Shown in pieces: positions 1-8,092 of a DNA stretch of 64,000 nucleotides. The notes beneath the pieces were generated by a model that was given only the letters and a program-made list of their open reading frames with translations, did no database searches and was not told where the DNA came from. The stretch spans positions 1 to 64,000 of the forward strand of contig NZ_QOHK01000011.1 in NCBI RefSeq assembly GCF_003319175.1, given 5' to 3'. This stretch comes from Blastococcus sp. TF02-8. Its GTDB lineage: Bacteria > Actinomycetota > Actinomycetes > Mycobacteriales > Geodermatophilaceae. Every line of letters begins with the position of its first letter. The stretch's first letter is position 1. Made by a program: the position numbers and the translations under genes.

Positions 1-19
1 GGCATTAGCGTGAGCCATA

Positions 20-75
20 GAGACCTCCGGTCGGGAGTGGGGACGTCAGACATCGCCACTCCTTCCGGAGGTCTC
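20..75. repeat. Long inverted repeat (hairpin) at left edge
   Basis: The left arm (20-40) and right arm (56-75) are nearly perfect inverted copies: an 11-base outer arm GAGACCTCCGG, a 2-3 base mismatch, then GGAGTGG, around a 15-base loop. It could be a terminator or the end of a mobile element that lies to the left. No T-run follows. Function is not decided by the sequence. Confidence 0.6.
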
Positions 76-317
76 CTTCGTGATCAAGCCACCACGCCGA
101 CTGTCAACAACGTCCGTAGTCACGACAACTAGCGCTCCGGCGAGACTCTGTGCCGTCGACATCTCGCCCTCCCTCCTCGTCTGGACGGGACCAGGCGAGC
201 CGCCGTCCCGACCATGGAACGACGAATCGACAGATCTCACACGGCAACGATTAGTCAGCGCCGAACGGCGCGACCGCGTCGCGCCGCCGGCACGTCGTCC
301 GACAGGAGCGGAAGGCC
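76..317. other. Stretch without a supported gene
   Basis: No convincing coding region is seen here. One frame reads to a stop at 130-132 and ends in VNNVRSHDN, which could be the tail of an open frame that begins left of the hairpin, but I cannot assign it. The rest has no ribosome site followed by a plausible protein. Confidence 0.4.
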
Positions 318-449
318 ATGGTGTCCCCGCAGCCCGACCCGCCTCCGCCCGCGGTCGCGCACGTCATGATCACCGGACCCAAGACACTGCCCGCGACCGC
401 CACGGTCGCAGACGTGCGCACCGCCTTCGAGGACGACCACGTCGTCATC
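318..449 (+). pseudogene. Fragment of a CBS-domain protein
   Basis: Translation from the ATG gives a proline-rich start followed by a stretch (residues 14-44) with the look of the first half of a CBS domain: a V-M-ITGPKTLPATATVADVR core and FEDDHV. CBS domains bind adenosyl ligands and normally run about 60 residues, usually in pairs. Here the similarity stops abruptly after DDHVVI, and the frame continues in unrelated serine/threonine-rich sequence to 662, running into the next gene. I read it as a truncated remnant. A short intact unknown protein is the alternative. Confidence 0.45.
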
Positions 450-603
450 TGCCAAGAGAACAAGCCGGAAGTGGGATCCCCCATCCCGAGCTTTTCTCGC
501 ACGAGCGGCGAATGTTGCAAAACGACAACAGTTGGCGTCCCGGATGGGGCGGCGGGTACCTCCCGCTCATCCCATCCACCAACGGAAGGACCGAAATGCG
601 ACG

Positions 604-1146
604 TTGAGGAAGCCACTCGCCCTCATTGCACTCATAACGTCAATGGCCTTGACAGGCTGTAGTCAGGACAACCCGGACGCCGACGAAGGCAAGGAAGTCC
701 CCGGTGGCGCCGTGGGACCGGACCGCATGATCACCGAAGACCTGTCGATCCTGCAGGTGCAGCTCGAGTACCCCCTCGACGGCGTGTACGAGGAGGGCGA
801 GGACGCCAACCTGTTCCTCGGCATCGCCAACACCGGGAACACCGACGACGACCTGCTCGACGTCCGCGGGCCGGATTTCGCCAACGCCCAGCTCCTCGTC
901 GATGGTGAGCCGGGTGCGATTCGCGTTCAACAGAACGACAACGTCTACGTCGGAGCCGAGGGGGCTCCGAGGATCACGCTGATCGACCTCAAGCGCTCGT
1001 TGCGCTCGTCGCAGTCCATCCCGGTAATCCTGGTGTTCGAGGACGCCGGTGAGATGATCGTCAACGCTCCAGTAGCGTCCGAGGGCCGGAATCCCAAGCC
1101 CACCTACGACTTCCCCAATCCGGCCGAGGACCCGACGCAGAGCTGA
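604..1146 (+). CDS. Putative lipoprotein, LpqE/PCu(A)C-like
   Basis: A secreted lipoprotein of about 180 residues. The N-terminus has a charged start, a hydrophobic core and a lipobox ending in ALTGC with the lipidated cysteine at residue 19. The mature part resembles actinobacterial LpqE-type lipoproteins, beta-rich proteins with an IANTGNTDD-like segment near residue 80, as also seen in copper-chaperone-like PCu(A)C folds; no metal-binding Met/His motif is obvious. The start is odd: a good ribosome site (GGAAGGA, 584-590) is spaced for an ATG at 596, but that frame stops after three codons, and the signal peptide is in the frame of the TTG at 604. Family assignment is tentative; the signal peptide is clear. 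Confidence 0.6.
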   Translation: MRKPLALIALITSMALTGCSQDNPDADEGKEVPGGAVGPDRMITEDLSILQVQLEYPLDGVYEEGEDANLFLGIANTGNTDDDLLDVRGPDFANAQLLVDGEPGAIRVQQNDNVYVGAEGAPRITLIDLKRSLRSSQSIPVILVFEDAGEMIVNAPVASEGRNPKPTYDFPNPAEDPTQS

Positions 1147-1352
1147 TGACTCACGCGGTCAAGCTCACGCGGACATCCAACCCTCGGTCGCCGTCCGCAC
1201 GCGGTCAGGCAGCAACCACTAGCTACGTGAGGCCGGGGAGCCCCCTCTCCACCCCTTTCTCCGGCCGCCTCCAGGCGACGTTGAGGCACACCAAAGGCAC
1301 GAGGTTTGCCCTCCCCGCGTCTGACCAGCGACGATGACACTCGGAGTCCCAA

Positions 1353-1398
1353 GCCTTCCAAGCTGGCCATGCCGGTTCGATCCCGGTCACCCGCTCCA
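1353..1398 (+). tRNA. 3' half of tRNA-Gly(TCC), likely attachment-site scar
   Basis: The sequence reads as the anticodon loop CTTCCAA (1355-1361, anticodon TCC), anticodon 3' stem, T-arm (GCCGG, TTCGATC loop, CCGGT), acceptor 3' strand CACCCGC, discriminator T and an encoded CCA (1396-1398). The 5' half is missing: no GCGGGTG acceptor strand or D-arm lies upstream, and the 5' anticodon stem already carries a mismatch. Partial tRNA 3' ends are typical of the far attachment site left when an integrative element enters a tRNA gene. This marks a likely boundary between accessory DNA on the left and core genome on the right. Confidence 0.75.
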
Positions 1399-1430
1399 CG
1401 AGCCCACGGTGGCCTGCCCGACCGCCCCGA

Positions 1431-2312
1431 TCAGGCCACCCGGACCGCCAGCGAGGGCGGCTCGACGTCGGGAGCCGGGTGCAGCAGCGCCGCCAGCATC
1501 TCGACGCCGTCCACCAGACGGGGACCGGGCCGGACGATGACGGCGTCGCCGTCGACGGCCCAGACCGGTCGGCCCGGAAGTGCCGCCGCGACCGTGGCGG
1601 CCTGCGCCACGGCCCCCTCTAGGCCGAATCCGCACGGCGCGACCACGACGACCTCGGGATCGGCGGCGGCGAAGAAGCTCCAGTCGACCGGTACCGAGCG
1701 CTGCCCCGGCCGGCAGGCCACGGGTTCCCCGCCGGCAGCGGCCACCTGGTCGGGCACCCAGTGGGCGGCGGGGAAGGGTGGGTCGACCCACTCGACCACG
1801 GCCACCCGCGGCCGTGGTCGGTCGGCCACGCGGGCCGCGACCGTCGCGAGCCGTTCGCGGAGCCATCGCACCACGGCGTCCGCCCGCTCCGGCACGCCCA
1901 TGCGGTCGCCGACCGTCCTGATCGTCGCGAGCACCTCGTCCAGCGTGTACGGGTCCAGCGCGACGACGTCGGCCCGGCAGCCGAGGTGGGTCAGCGCCTG
2001 GTCGACCTGACCCGACGGGAGCGCGCAGACGCGGCAGAGGTCCTGGGTGAGGATCACGTCGGGGTCCAGTGCCGCCAGCGCGCCGGCGTGCAGCGTGTAG
2101 AGGTCCTCCCCCGCCGCGAGCCGGCTACGGACGGAGGCGTCGATCTCCGCCGGGGTCATCCCCGAGGTGTCGGCGCCGCCGACGACGATCGCCTTGTCGC
2201 GGCGGGCGGCAGGGGGCTCGTCGCACTCGAAGGTGACGCCGACCAGCTGGTCGGCCAGCCCCAGCGCGTAGACGATCTCGGTGGCCGACGGCAGCAGTGA
2301 CACGACGCGCAC
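1431..2312 (-). CDS. BtuF-like cobalamin/metal-chelate binding protein without signal peptide
   Basis: A 293-residue protein of the helical-backbone periplasmic binding family that includes vitamin B12 and siderophore binders. The N-terminus RVVSLLPSATEIVYALG is the first beta strand and helix of the fold, and a cysteine pair in QDLCRVCALPSG (around residues 92-99) is typical of the cobalamin-binding subgroup. There is no signal peptide or lipobox, so the protein starts directly with the fold and is probably cytoplasmic or peripheral. No BtuC/BtuD transporter genes lie nearby. It is divergent from the exporter gene at 2396. The start ATG/GTG at 2312 is the only one that keeps the first strand. 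Confidence 0.75.
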   Translation of the reverse strand: MRVVSLLPSATEIVYALGLADQLVGVTFECDEPPAARRDKAIVVGGADTSGMTPAEIDASVRSRLAAGEDLYTLHAGALAALDPDVILTQDLCRVCALPSGQVDQALTHLGCRADVVALDPYTLDEVLATIRTVGDRMGVPERADAVVRWLRERLATVAARVADRPRPRVAVVEWVDPPFPAAHWVPDQVAAAGGEPVACRPGQRSVPVDWSFFAAADPEVVVVAPCGFGLEGAVAQAATVAAALPGRPVWAVDGDAVIVRPGPRLVDGVEMLAALLHPAPDVEPPSLAVRVA

Positions 2313-2395
2313 CAGCCCACCGTAGGCGGGGGCTCACGTTGACCGCCGTCGGCGGCACGGCGATGCTGACGGCAGCCGGCCGAGGAGGTACGGGC

Positions 2396-3916
2396 ATGAC
2401 GGGACCTCCCGCCGGGCTGCGCATGGGGACGGCTCAGGGGCGCTGGGTCCTGCTGGCCACCGTCCTCGGCTCCGGCATCGCCATGCTGGACGCGACGGTC
2501 GTCAACGTCGCCCTGGAGCGGATCGGCGCCGACCTCGACGCGGACTTCTCCGGTCTGCAGTGGACGGTCAACGCCTACACGCTGACACTCGCCGCGCTGA
2601 TCCTGCTGGGCGGATCGCTGAGCGACCGGTTCGGTCGCCGCCGGGTCTTCGTCGTGGGCGTGTGCTGGTTCGCTGCGGCCTCCGCGCTGTGCGGCCTGGC
2701 CCCCGACATCGGCACCCTGGCGGCGGCCCGCGCCCTCCAGGGAGTCGGCGGGGCACTGCTCACCCCCGGCAGCCTGGCGATCATCTCGGCGTCCTTCTCC
2801 GGTCCCGACCGGGCCGCGGCGATCGGCGCGTGGTCCGGGCTCTCCGGTGTCGCCGCCGCCGTCGGGCCCTTCGCCGGCGGCTGGTTGGTGGAGTGGAGCT
2901 GGCGGGCCGTGTTCCTGGTGAACCTGCCGCTGGCCGCCCTGGTCGTCGCCGTCGCGGCCCGGCACGTCCCGGAGTCCCGGGACCCGGCGGCCCCGCCCCG
3001 GCTGGACTGGGCCGGCACGGTGCTCGTCGCCGTCGGGCTCGGCGCGGTCACCCACGCCCTCACCGCCGCCGGCGAGCAGGGCGGCGGACCTGCGGTGTGG
3101 CTGAGCGTCGCGGCCGGCGCGCTCGCCCTGACCGCCTTCGCCGCGGTGGAGCGGCGGTCGCGGCACCCGCTGGTCCCGCCCGCGCTGTTCGCCGATCGGC
3201 AGTTCACCGCCGCCAACGCCACCACGCTGTTCGTCTACGCCGCCCTGGGCGCGCTGTTCGTGCTGCTGGTGCTGCAGCTCCAGGTGGTCTCGGGGTTCAG
3301 CCCCCTGCTGGCCGGCACCGCCCTGCTGCCGGTCACGGCGCTGATGCTCGTCTTCTCGGCCCGGGTCGGGGCGCTGGCCCAGCGGATCGGGCCCCGGCCG
3401 CTGCTCACCGCGGGCCCCTGGGTGGCCGCCGGCGGGGTGTTGCTGATGCTGCGGATCGGCCCGGGCGCCGGCTACCTGGGCGACGTGCTGCCCGCCGTCA
3501 CCCTGTTCGGTGCGGGGCTCACCCTGCTGGTCGCCCCGCTGACCGCGACCGTGCTGGCCTCCGCCGCCGACCGGTACGCCGGAGTGGCCTCGGGCGTGAA
3601 CAACGCCGTCGCGCGGGCCGCCGGGCTGCTGGCGGTGGCGGTCGTGCCGGTCGCCGCCGGGCTGGGCGGGGAGGACTACACCGATCCGACGGCGTTCGCT
3701 GCCGGCTTCCGCACGGCGGTGCTGATCCTCGCGGCGCTGCTCGCCGCGGGCGGCCTCGTGTCGGCCGTCTTCGTGCGGCGCCCCCTGAGCGAGGTGGCGC
3801 CGGCCGCGATTGCGCGGGTCCCGCTCGAGCGGTGCGTGCACTGCGGCGTGAGCGGTCCGGCCGTCCACCCGCCGACGCAGGACACCACGGCCGTGAACCG
3901 CCACGGTCGGCCGTGA
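2396..3916 (+). CDS. MFS drug exporter, DHA2 (EmrB/QacA) family
   Basis: A 506-residue membrane protein with about 14 hydrophobic segments, the length and layout of the DHA2 14-TM subfamily that exports drugs or metabolites with proton influx. Signature parts are visible: LDATVVNVALERI in TM1 (motif D1 of DHA2), the loop 2-3 motif GGSLSDRFGRRRVF (motif A) and a GALLTPGSLAI-like segment in TM4-5. The ATG at 2396 is chosen because GAGGAGG (2382-2388) sits seven bases before it; an upstream in-frame start would add a polar leader. The C-terminal tail after the last helix is short and polar with a CVHCG motif. Substrate unknown. Confidence 0.85.
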   Translation: MTGPPAGLRMGTAQGRWVLLATVLGSGIAMLDATVVNVALERIGADLDADFSGLQWTVNAYTLTLAALILLGGSLSDRFGRRRVFVVGVCWFAAASALCGLAPDIGTLAAARALQGVGGALLTPGSLAIISASFSGPDRAAAIGAWSGLSGVAAAVGPFAGGWLVEWSWRAVFLVNLPLAALVVAVAARHVPESRDPAAPPRLDWAGTVLVAVGLGAVTHALTAAGEQGGGPAVWLSVAAGALALTAFAAVERRSRHPLVPPALFADRQFTAANATTLFVYAALGALFVLLVLQLQVVSGFSPLLAGTALLPVTALMLVFSARVGALAQRIGPRPLLTAGPWVAAGGVLLMLRIGPGAGYLGDVLPAVTLFGAGLTLLVAPLTATVLASAADRYAGVASGVNNAVARAAGLLAVAVVPVAAGLGGEDYTDPTAFAAGFRTAVLILAALLAAGGLVSAVFVRRPLSEVAPAAIARVPLERCVHCGVSGPAVHPPTQDTTAVNRHGRP

Positions 3917-3928
3917 CGCCGTCGTTCA

Positions 3929-3943
3929 CCCCGCGGCGCGGGG
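3929..3943. terminator. Short GC hairpin between convergent genes
   Basis: CCCCGC (3929-3934) pairs with GCGGGG (3938-3943) across a 3-base loop, between the convergent exporter and sigma factor genes. A second small hairpin (3902-3915) overlaps the exporter stop codon. Either could end transcription, but no T-run follows, so this is tentative. Confidence 0.35.
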
Positions 3944-3981
3944 GCACGAACCCGGTCCGGGCGCGCGATGGGAGCCCCCGG

Positions 3982-4962
3982 CTACAGCGACGTCGGGAGG
4001 CCGAGAGCCGCGAACAGCTCGCAGTCGAGGTTCAGGAAGCTGGAGATGTGGGCGATCCGGCCGCCTTCCATCTCCAGCACGTGCAACCCCCACGGCACGT
4101 GGCCACCGCCCTCCGCGGGCCGGTACTGCGCCACCGCCGGCGTGCCGTTCGCCGAGGTGGGGATGAGCTTGGAGTTCTTGCACCCCGCGCCCGGGCCGAG
4201 CATCCAGGTGCCGATGTCCTCCCGCCCCTTGAGCCACATCTCGAACGGCGGCATGTGCTGCGTGGCGTCCTCGTGCAGCAGCTGCACGAACGCGTCGATG
4301 TCGTAGCGCTCGAAGGCGTCCAGGTACCGCTCCAGCAGTGCCCGGTCGTCGGAGTCCAGCGACCTCGGCGCCGGCCGCCCGTCGAGGTCGGCCATCGTCG
4401 CGCGGGCCCGCTGCAGGGCGCTGTTCACCGAGGCCACCGTGGTGTCGAGCAGCTGGGCGACCTCCTCGGCCTTCCAGCGCAGCACCTCGCGGAGGATCAG
4501 CACCGCCCGCTGCCGGGGCGGCAGGTGCTGCAGCGCGGCCACGAAGGCCAGCCGCACCGACTCCTTGGCGACCGCCTGCTCGGCCGGGTCGCCGTCCTCG
4601 GGGATGACCTGCCGGTCCAGCACCGGCTCCACCCACGCCGACGCGGGCAGCCGCCCGGCCAACGACGCCTCCACCGGCGGGTACGGCGACCCGGAGAGGT
4701 CCATCGGCAGGGCCCGCCGCTGCCGGCCGTTGAGCTGGTCGAGGCAGACGTTGGTGGCGATCCGGTAGAGCCACGACCGCAGCGCGGACCGGCCCTCGAA
4801 GTCGGCGATCCCCCGCCATGCGCGCACCATCGTCTCCTGCACCGCGTCCTCGGCGTCGAAGATCGAGCCCAGCATCCGGTAGCAGTAGCCGGTCAGCTCG
4901 CGGCGGTGCTCGAGCAGCCGCGGATCGAGCTGTTCGGCCGGGCCGAGGGCGACGCTGGTCAC
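3982..4962 (-). CDS. ECF sigma factor with C-terminal SnoaL-like domain (SigX5/SigG type)
   Basis: A 326-residue RNA polymerase sigma factor. Region 2 (about residues 15-80) contains YRMLGSIFDAEDAVQETMVRAWR and SWLYRIATNVCLD; region 4 (about 150-200) contains LPPRQRAVLILREVL and a helix-turn-helix. The last 130 residues form a SnoaL-like alpha+beta domain (LLERYLDAFERYDIDAFVQ onward). This architecture, known as the SigX5/SigG group, lacks a separate anti-sigma gene and the C-terminal domain is thought to control activity. The GTG at 4962 follows a strong GGAGG ribosome site. The gene is divergent from nothing close; the lipoprotein gene upstream on the same strand ends 72 bases away. Confidence 0.85.
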   Translation of the reverse strand: MTSVALGPAEQLDPRLLEHRRELTGYCYRMLGSIFDAEDAVQETMVRAWRGIADFEGRSALRSWLYRIATNVCLDQLNGRQRRALPMDLSGSPYPPVEASLAGRLPASAWVEPVLDRQVIPEDGDPAEQAVAKESVRLAFVAALQHLPPRQRAVLILREVLRWKAEEVAQLLDTTVASVNSALQRARATMADLDGRPAPRSLDSDDRALLERYLDAFERYDIDAFVQLLHEDATQHMPPFEMWLKGREDIGTWMLGPGAGCKNSKLIPTSANGTPAVAQYRPAEGGGHVPWGLHVLEMEGGRIAHISSFLNLDCELFAALGLPTSL

Positions 4963-5033
4963 GGGAACCACCTCCGGATCGATGAGGCGACCAGCAGACC
5001 ACAGGCCACCGACGGAACGGGAGGGGTCGGCGG

Positions 5034-6641
5034 CTACTGGTAGCTGATCAGCTGCGGTGTCGGCGAGACCCGGGCGATGGTCTCGGCCGGCGAGAGCATC
5101 GGCTCGTCCTCGTCGATGAAGTTCTTCCACCCCCAGGCGAGCTCCGGCTGGGCCCCGGCCCGCAGCGCCGCCCACGTGCCGAGCTTGGCGCCGGTCGCCC
5201 CCTGACCGTCGGCGTGCACCATCACCGCCAGCTCGTCGCGGGTCAGGTCCAGCCGCTCGCGACCGGTCACCATCCGCAGCTGGAACTGGTGCAGCACGAG
5301 CAGCTTCTGCGGCAGCGCGTTCTCCTGGGTGAGGTCGGCCAGCCAGGTGACCACCTGGTTCACCTCGTCCACGCCGACCTGCCCGATCTCGCTGAGGTGC
5401 TCCCCGTCGGGGCGCAGCCGCCACTCCGGGTCCAGCGCCAGCCCCACGTGCGGGAGCGCCAGCAGCTCCTCGTACCGCTTCGCCTGGGTGAGGAAGTCGG
5501 TGCGCCCGGGCTGCAGGTCCAGGACGACGTACACGCCCTCCCGGCCCGCGGCCTCCACCCACGGCCGCAGCTGCTCGACCGGCGCCTCGGACGAGTAGTC
5601 CCCGTCCTCGCCGGGAGCCGAGGAGGCCACGGTCGCGATCAGCTCGAACGTCGGCACCACCGTCGTGTCGACGACGTCCTCGTACGGTGCGGCCTGCTCG
5701 CGCGCCCGCGTGATCGAACCGGCCAGGTCCTGCTCGCCGAGCAGTCCGAGAGAGGACGTCCCGGGGTGGCCGTAGAGCGCCACCAGCAGGCGGCCGGGGA
5801 AGAGCAGCTGACCGCCGCCGGGCAGCTCCTCCCCCGTCGCCGCCGTCCGCACCTTCCAGTCCAGCCCGTCCTCCGTGGCGAAGCCGGCGCCGAGCGCGAT
5901 GACAGCGGCCTCCGGGTCCTCCGCGAGCGCGCTGACGACGTCGGCCGACGCCCGCGGGTCGGTCCCGCCGGTGACCACCACCCGGGCGCCGGCGGCCCGG
6001 GCCGTGGCGATGCCGGCGACCGACTCCCCGGTGGCCAGCACGACGACGTCGTCCACCGGTTCGGAGCGGTCCACGCGAGGCAGCGAGCGCTCCCCCGCCG
6101 TGCCGGACGGCGTCTCGCCCTCCGCGCGCAACGCGGTCACTCGATCGCCGACCAGCCCCGCCACCGCCGCGGCGTCCCCGCCGCCCGCGACGTCGTCCGC
6201 GCCCGAGAACTCCAGCCCGGCCGCCTTCTCCACCGCGTCGGGGACGGCGGGCACGGCCACGACTGCGGGACCTCCGGAGGGCAGCTCCACCTCTCCCACA
6301 GCGAGCACGTCCGTGACGGCGAGCCGCTCCAGCTCCTCGCCGACCACCGGCGACCCGTCGGTGACGAGCAGCGGCACCCCCAGCCCGACGGCGGCCGAGG
6401 CGCCCAGCAGGGTCGCGGCGCGGTCGTCCGCCTCCGCCACGACGGCGACGTCGGACCGCTCGAACAGGGCTCGGCTCGCACCCACCGACGCGGCAGGGCC
6501 GCTCCCGGGGACGACGGTCAACCGCTCGTCGGGCGTCGACAGCGCGACCGTCGCCGCCCTCGCCTCCGCCTCGTCCTGCGCTCCCGTGCACGCGGCGAGC
6601 AGGCCCGTGGCGACCACGAGCGGCAGCGTGCGGGGGCGCAC
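5034..6641 (-). CDS. Lipoprotein with cell-wall-binding-2-like and hydrolase-like regions
   Basis: A 535-residue lipoprotein; the lipobox LLAAC places the lipidated cysteine at residue 18. Residues about 30-270 repeat short alpha/beta units such as ALFERSDVAVVAEADD, VPLLVTDG and VIALGAG, which resemble cell-wall-binding repeat 2 modules. Residues about 290-535 look like a TIM-barrel type domain with VYVVLDLQPGRTDFL, VGLALDPEWRL and NFIDEDE near the end, as in glycoside-hydrolase-like proteins of unknown activity. I infer an outer-surface protein that acts on, or binds, cell-wall polymers. The catalytic assignment is not established. It lies just upstream of the sigma factor gene on the same strand. 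Confidence 0.6.
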   Translation of the reverse strand: MRPRTLPLVVATGLLAACTGAQDEAEARAATVALSTPDERLTVVPGSGPAASVGASRALFERSDVAVVAEADDRAATLLGASAAVGLGVPLLVTDGSPVVGEELERLAVTDVLAVGEVELPSGGPAVVAVPAVPDAVEKAAGLEFSGADDVAGGGDAAAVAGLVGDRVTALRAEGETPSGTAGERSLPRVDRSEPVDDVVVLATGESVAGIATARAAGARVVVTGGTDPRASADVVSALAEDPEAAVIALGAGFATEDGLDWKVRTAATGEELPGGGQLLFPGRLLVALYGHPGTSSLGLLGEQDLAGSITRAREQAAPYEDVVDTTVVPTFELIATVASSAPGEDGDYSSEAPVEQLRPWVEAAGREGVYVVLDLQPGRTDFLTQAKRYEELLALPHVGLALDPEWRLRPDGEHLSEIGQVGVDEVNQVVTWLADLTQENALPQKLLVLHQFQLRMVTGRERLDLTRDELAVMVHADGQGATGAKLGTWAALRAGAQPELAWGWKNFIDEDEPMLSPAETIARVSPTPQLISYQ

Positions 6642-6759
6642 GGGCGGTCTCCGATCCGTCGGGGGCGGGGCGAGCCCCCGACCCTAGCGAGGGAGCGGTC
6701 CGCCGGTTGACGCCGCGCGAGACGGAGGTGTGCGGGCTCGGGCCGGCCCCGGACGAGGA

Positions 6760-6779
6760 CCAGCACCCTCGGGTGCTGG
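6760..6779. repeat. Perfect 9-bp inverted repeat in divergent gap
   Basis: CCAGCACCC and GGGTGCTGG are separated by two bases, in the 200-base gap between the divergent lipoprotein and acetyltransferase genes. Because both genes start here rather than end, an operator is more likely than a terminator. Its protein partner is unknown. Confidence 0.4.
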
Positions 6780-6831
6780 CCACCCTGAGCGGCCGAGCGA
6801 TATCGGTTCGCGGCGCGTCGGCACCGGCAGG

Positions 6832-6837
6832 TAGACA
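6832..6837 (+). promoter_or_regulatory. Leaderless -10 box of acetyltransferase gene
   Basis: TAGACA lies six bases before the GTG at 6844 and there is no ribosome site, the pattern of a leaderless transcript. Confidence 0.45.
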
Positions 6838-6843
6838 GACCGC

Positions 6844-8088
6844 GTGGCCGACGACGTCTCCTCCTCCCTCCGCCCGTTCACCACCGACGAGTGGCCGGCC
6901 GTCACCCGGGCGATGAGCTCGGTGTTCGGCCACGCACCCTCGGGTCCGTACCAGGAGACCCCGTCCCCCGTGGCCGAGCTGGACCGCTCGCTCGGCATCG
7001 TCGAGGACGGCCGGGTGGTCGCGACCTCGGGGATCTACAGCATGCAGCTGACCGTGCCGGGCGCCGTCGTCCCGATGGCCGGGGTGACCTGGGTGACCGT
7101 CTCCCCCACGCACCGCCGGCGCGGCATCCTGACCGCCGTCATGCGGCGGCAGCTGACCGAGCTGCACGAGCAGGAGCGCGAGCCGGTCGCGGCCCTGTGG
7201 GCGGCGGAGGCCTCGATCTACGGCCGGTTCGGCTACGGGCCGGCGACCTGGCGCGGTGGCTGGACCGGGCAGCTCGAGCGGCTGCGGCTGCGCGACGACG
7301 TCGACACCGGCAGCGGGCGGGTGCGGCTGGTCGAGGAGGACGCGTTCCGTGGTCCGGCCGCGGCCGTGCACGAGTCCGTCCGCCGCTTCGTGCCCGGCAA
7401 CACCGCCCGCGACGAGCGCTGGTGGACCCGCGCGCTGGTCGACGACCCCGAGCAGCGGCACGGCGCGACCGCGCTGAACTTCGCGCTGCACACCGAGACC
7501 GACGGTTCGGTCACCGGATATGCCGTGTACCGGATGAAGGAGGGGTGGAGCGACGCCGGCGAGCCCACCGGGGTGCTCACGGTCACCGACGTGCGGGCCA
7601 CCACCCCGGCGGCCTACGCGTCGCTCTGGCAGTTCCTGCTCTCGCACGACCTGATGCGGACCATCGAGGTTTCCGACGCCTCGCCCGACGACCCGCTGCG
7701 CCACCTGCTGGCCGACTCACGTGCGCTCAACGCCCGCCCCTCCGACGCGCTGTGGGTGCGGTTGGTCGACGTCGGCCGCGCGCTGGCGGCCCGGCGCTAC
7801 CCGGCGCCGATCGACCTGGTCCTCGAGGTCCGCGACCCGTTCTGCCCCTGGAACGACGGGCGCTGGCGGCTCTCCGGACACCCCGCGGGCGGGTACTGCG
7901 GCACGACCGACCGTGACCCCGACCTGGTCCTGGACATCGAGGCGCTGTCGTCGGCCTACCTGGGCGGGGTGTCGCTGGCCACGCTGCAGGCGGCCGGCCG
8001 GGTCACCGAGGTGAGCCCCGGCGCTGTGACGCTGGCCAGCACGGCGTTCGGCTGGCCGGTGACCCCGTGGTGCCCCGAGGGCTTCTGA
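6844..8088 (+). CDS. Eis-like GNAT N-acetyltransferase
   Basis: A 414-residue protein of the Eis (enhanced intracellular survival) family, which acetylates amines such as aminoglycosides and peptides using acetyl-CoA. The N-terminal GNAT domain shows VTWVTVSPTHRRRGILT (about residues 80-96), the acetyl-CoA pyrophosphate loop. A second GNAT-like half follows, then a sterol-carrier-like C-terminal domain (about 300-414). The chain ends in a phenylalanine (CPEGF-stop); in Eis proteins the terminal carboxylate acts in catalysis, so the intact end supports an active enzyme. The GTG start is preceded by a TAGACA box. It is convergent with rpiB, four bases between stops. Natural substrate unknown. 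Confidence 0.8.
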   Translation: MADDVSSSLRPFTTDEWPAVTRAMSSVFGHAPSGPYQETPSPVAELDRSLGIVEDGRVVATSGIYSMQLTVPGAVVPMAGVTWVTVSPTHRRRGILTAVMRRQLTELHEQEREPVAALWAAEASIYGRFGYGPATWRGGWTGQLERLRLRDDVDTGSGRVRLVEEDAFRGPAAAVHESVRRFVPGNTARDERWWTRALVDDPEQRHGATALNFALHTETDGSVTGYAVYRMKEGWSDAGEPTGVLTVTDVRATTPAAYASLWQFLLSHDLMRTIEVSDASPDDPLRHLLADSRALNARPSDALWVRLVDVGRALAARRYPAPIDLVLEVRDPFCPWNDGRWRLSGHPAGGYCGTTDRDPDLVLDIEALSSAYLGGVSLATLQAAGRVTEVSPGAVTLASTAFGWPVTPWCPEGF

Positions 8089-8092
8089 GCGG

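Noticed and set aside
6760-6779. Hairpin as a terminator
   Set aside because: Both flanking genes start here, so there is nothing to terminate; kept only as an inverted repeat.
3982-7704. A 1240-codon open frame on the minus strand
   Set aside because: It runs through the sigma factor gene, an antisense copy of the lipoprotein and the acetyltransferase gene; the middle is arginine/glycine-rich low-complexity sequence typical of antisense frames in GC-rich DNA.
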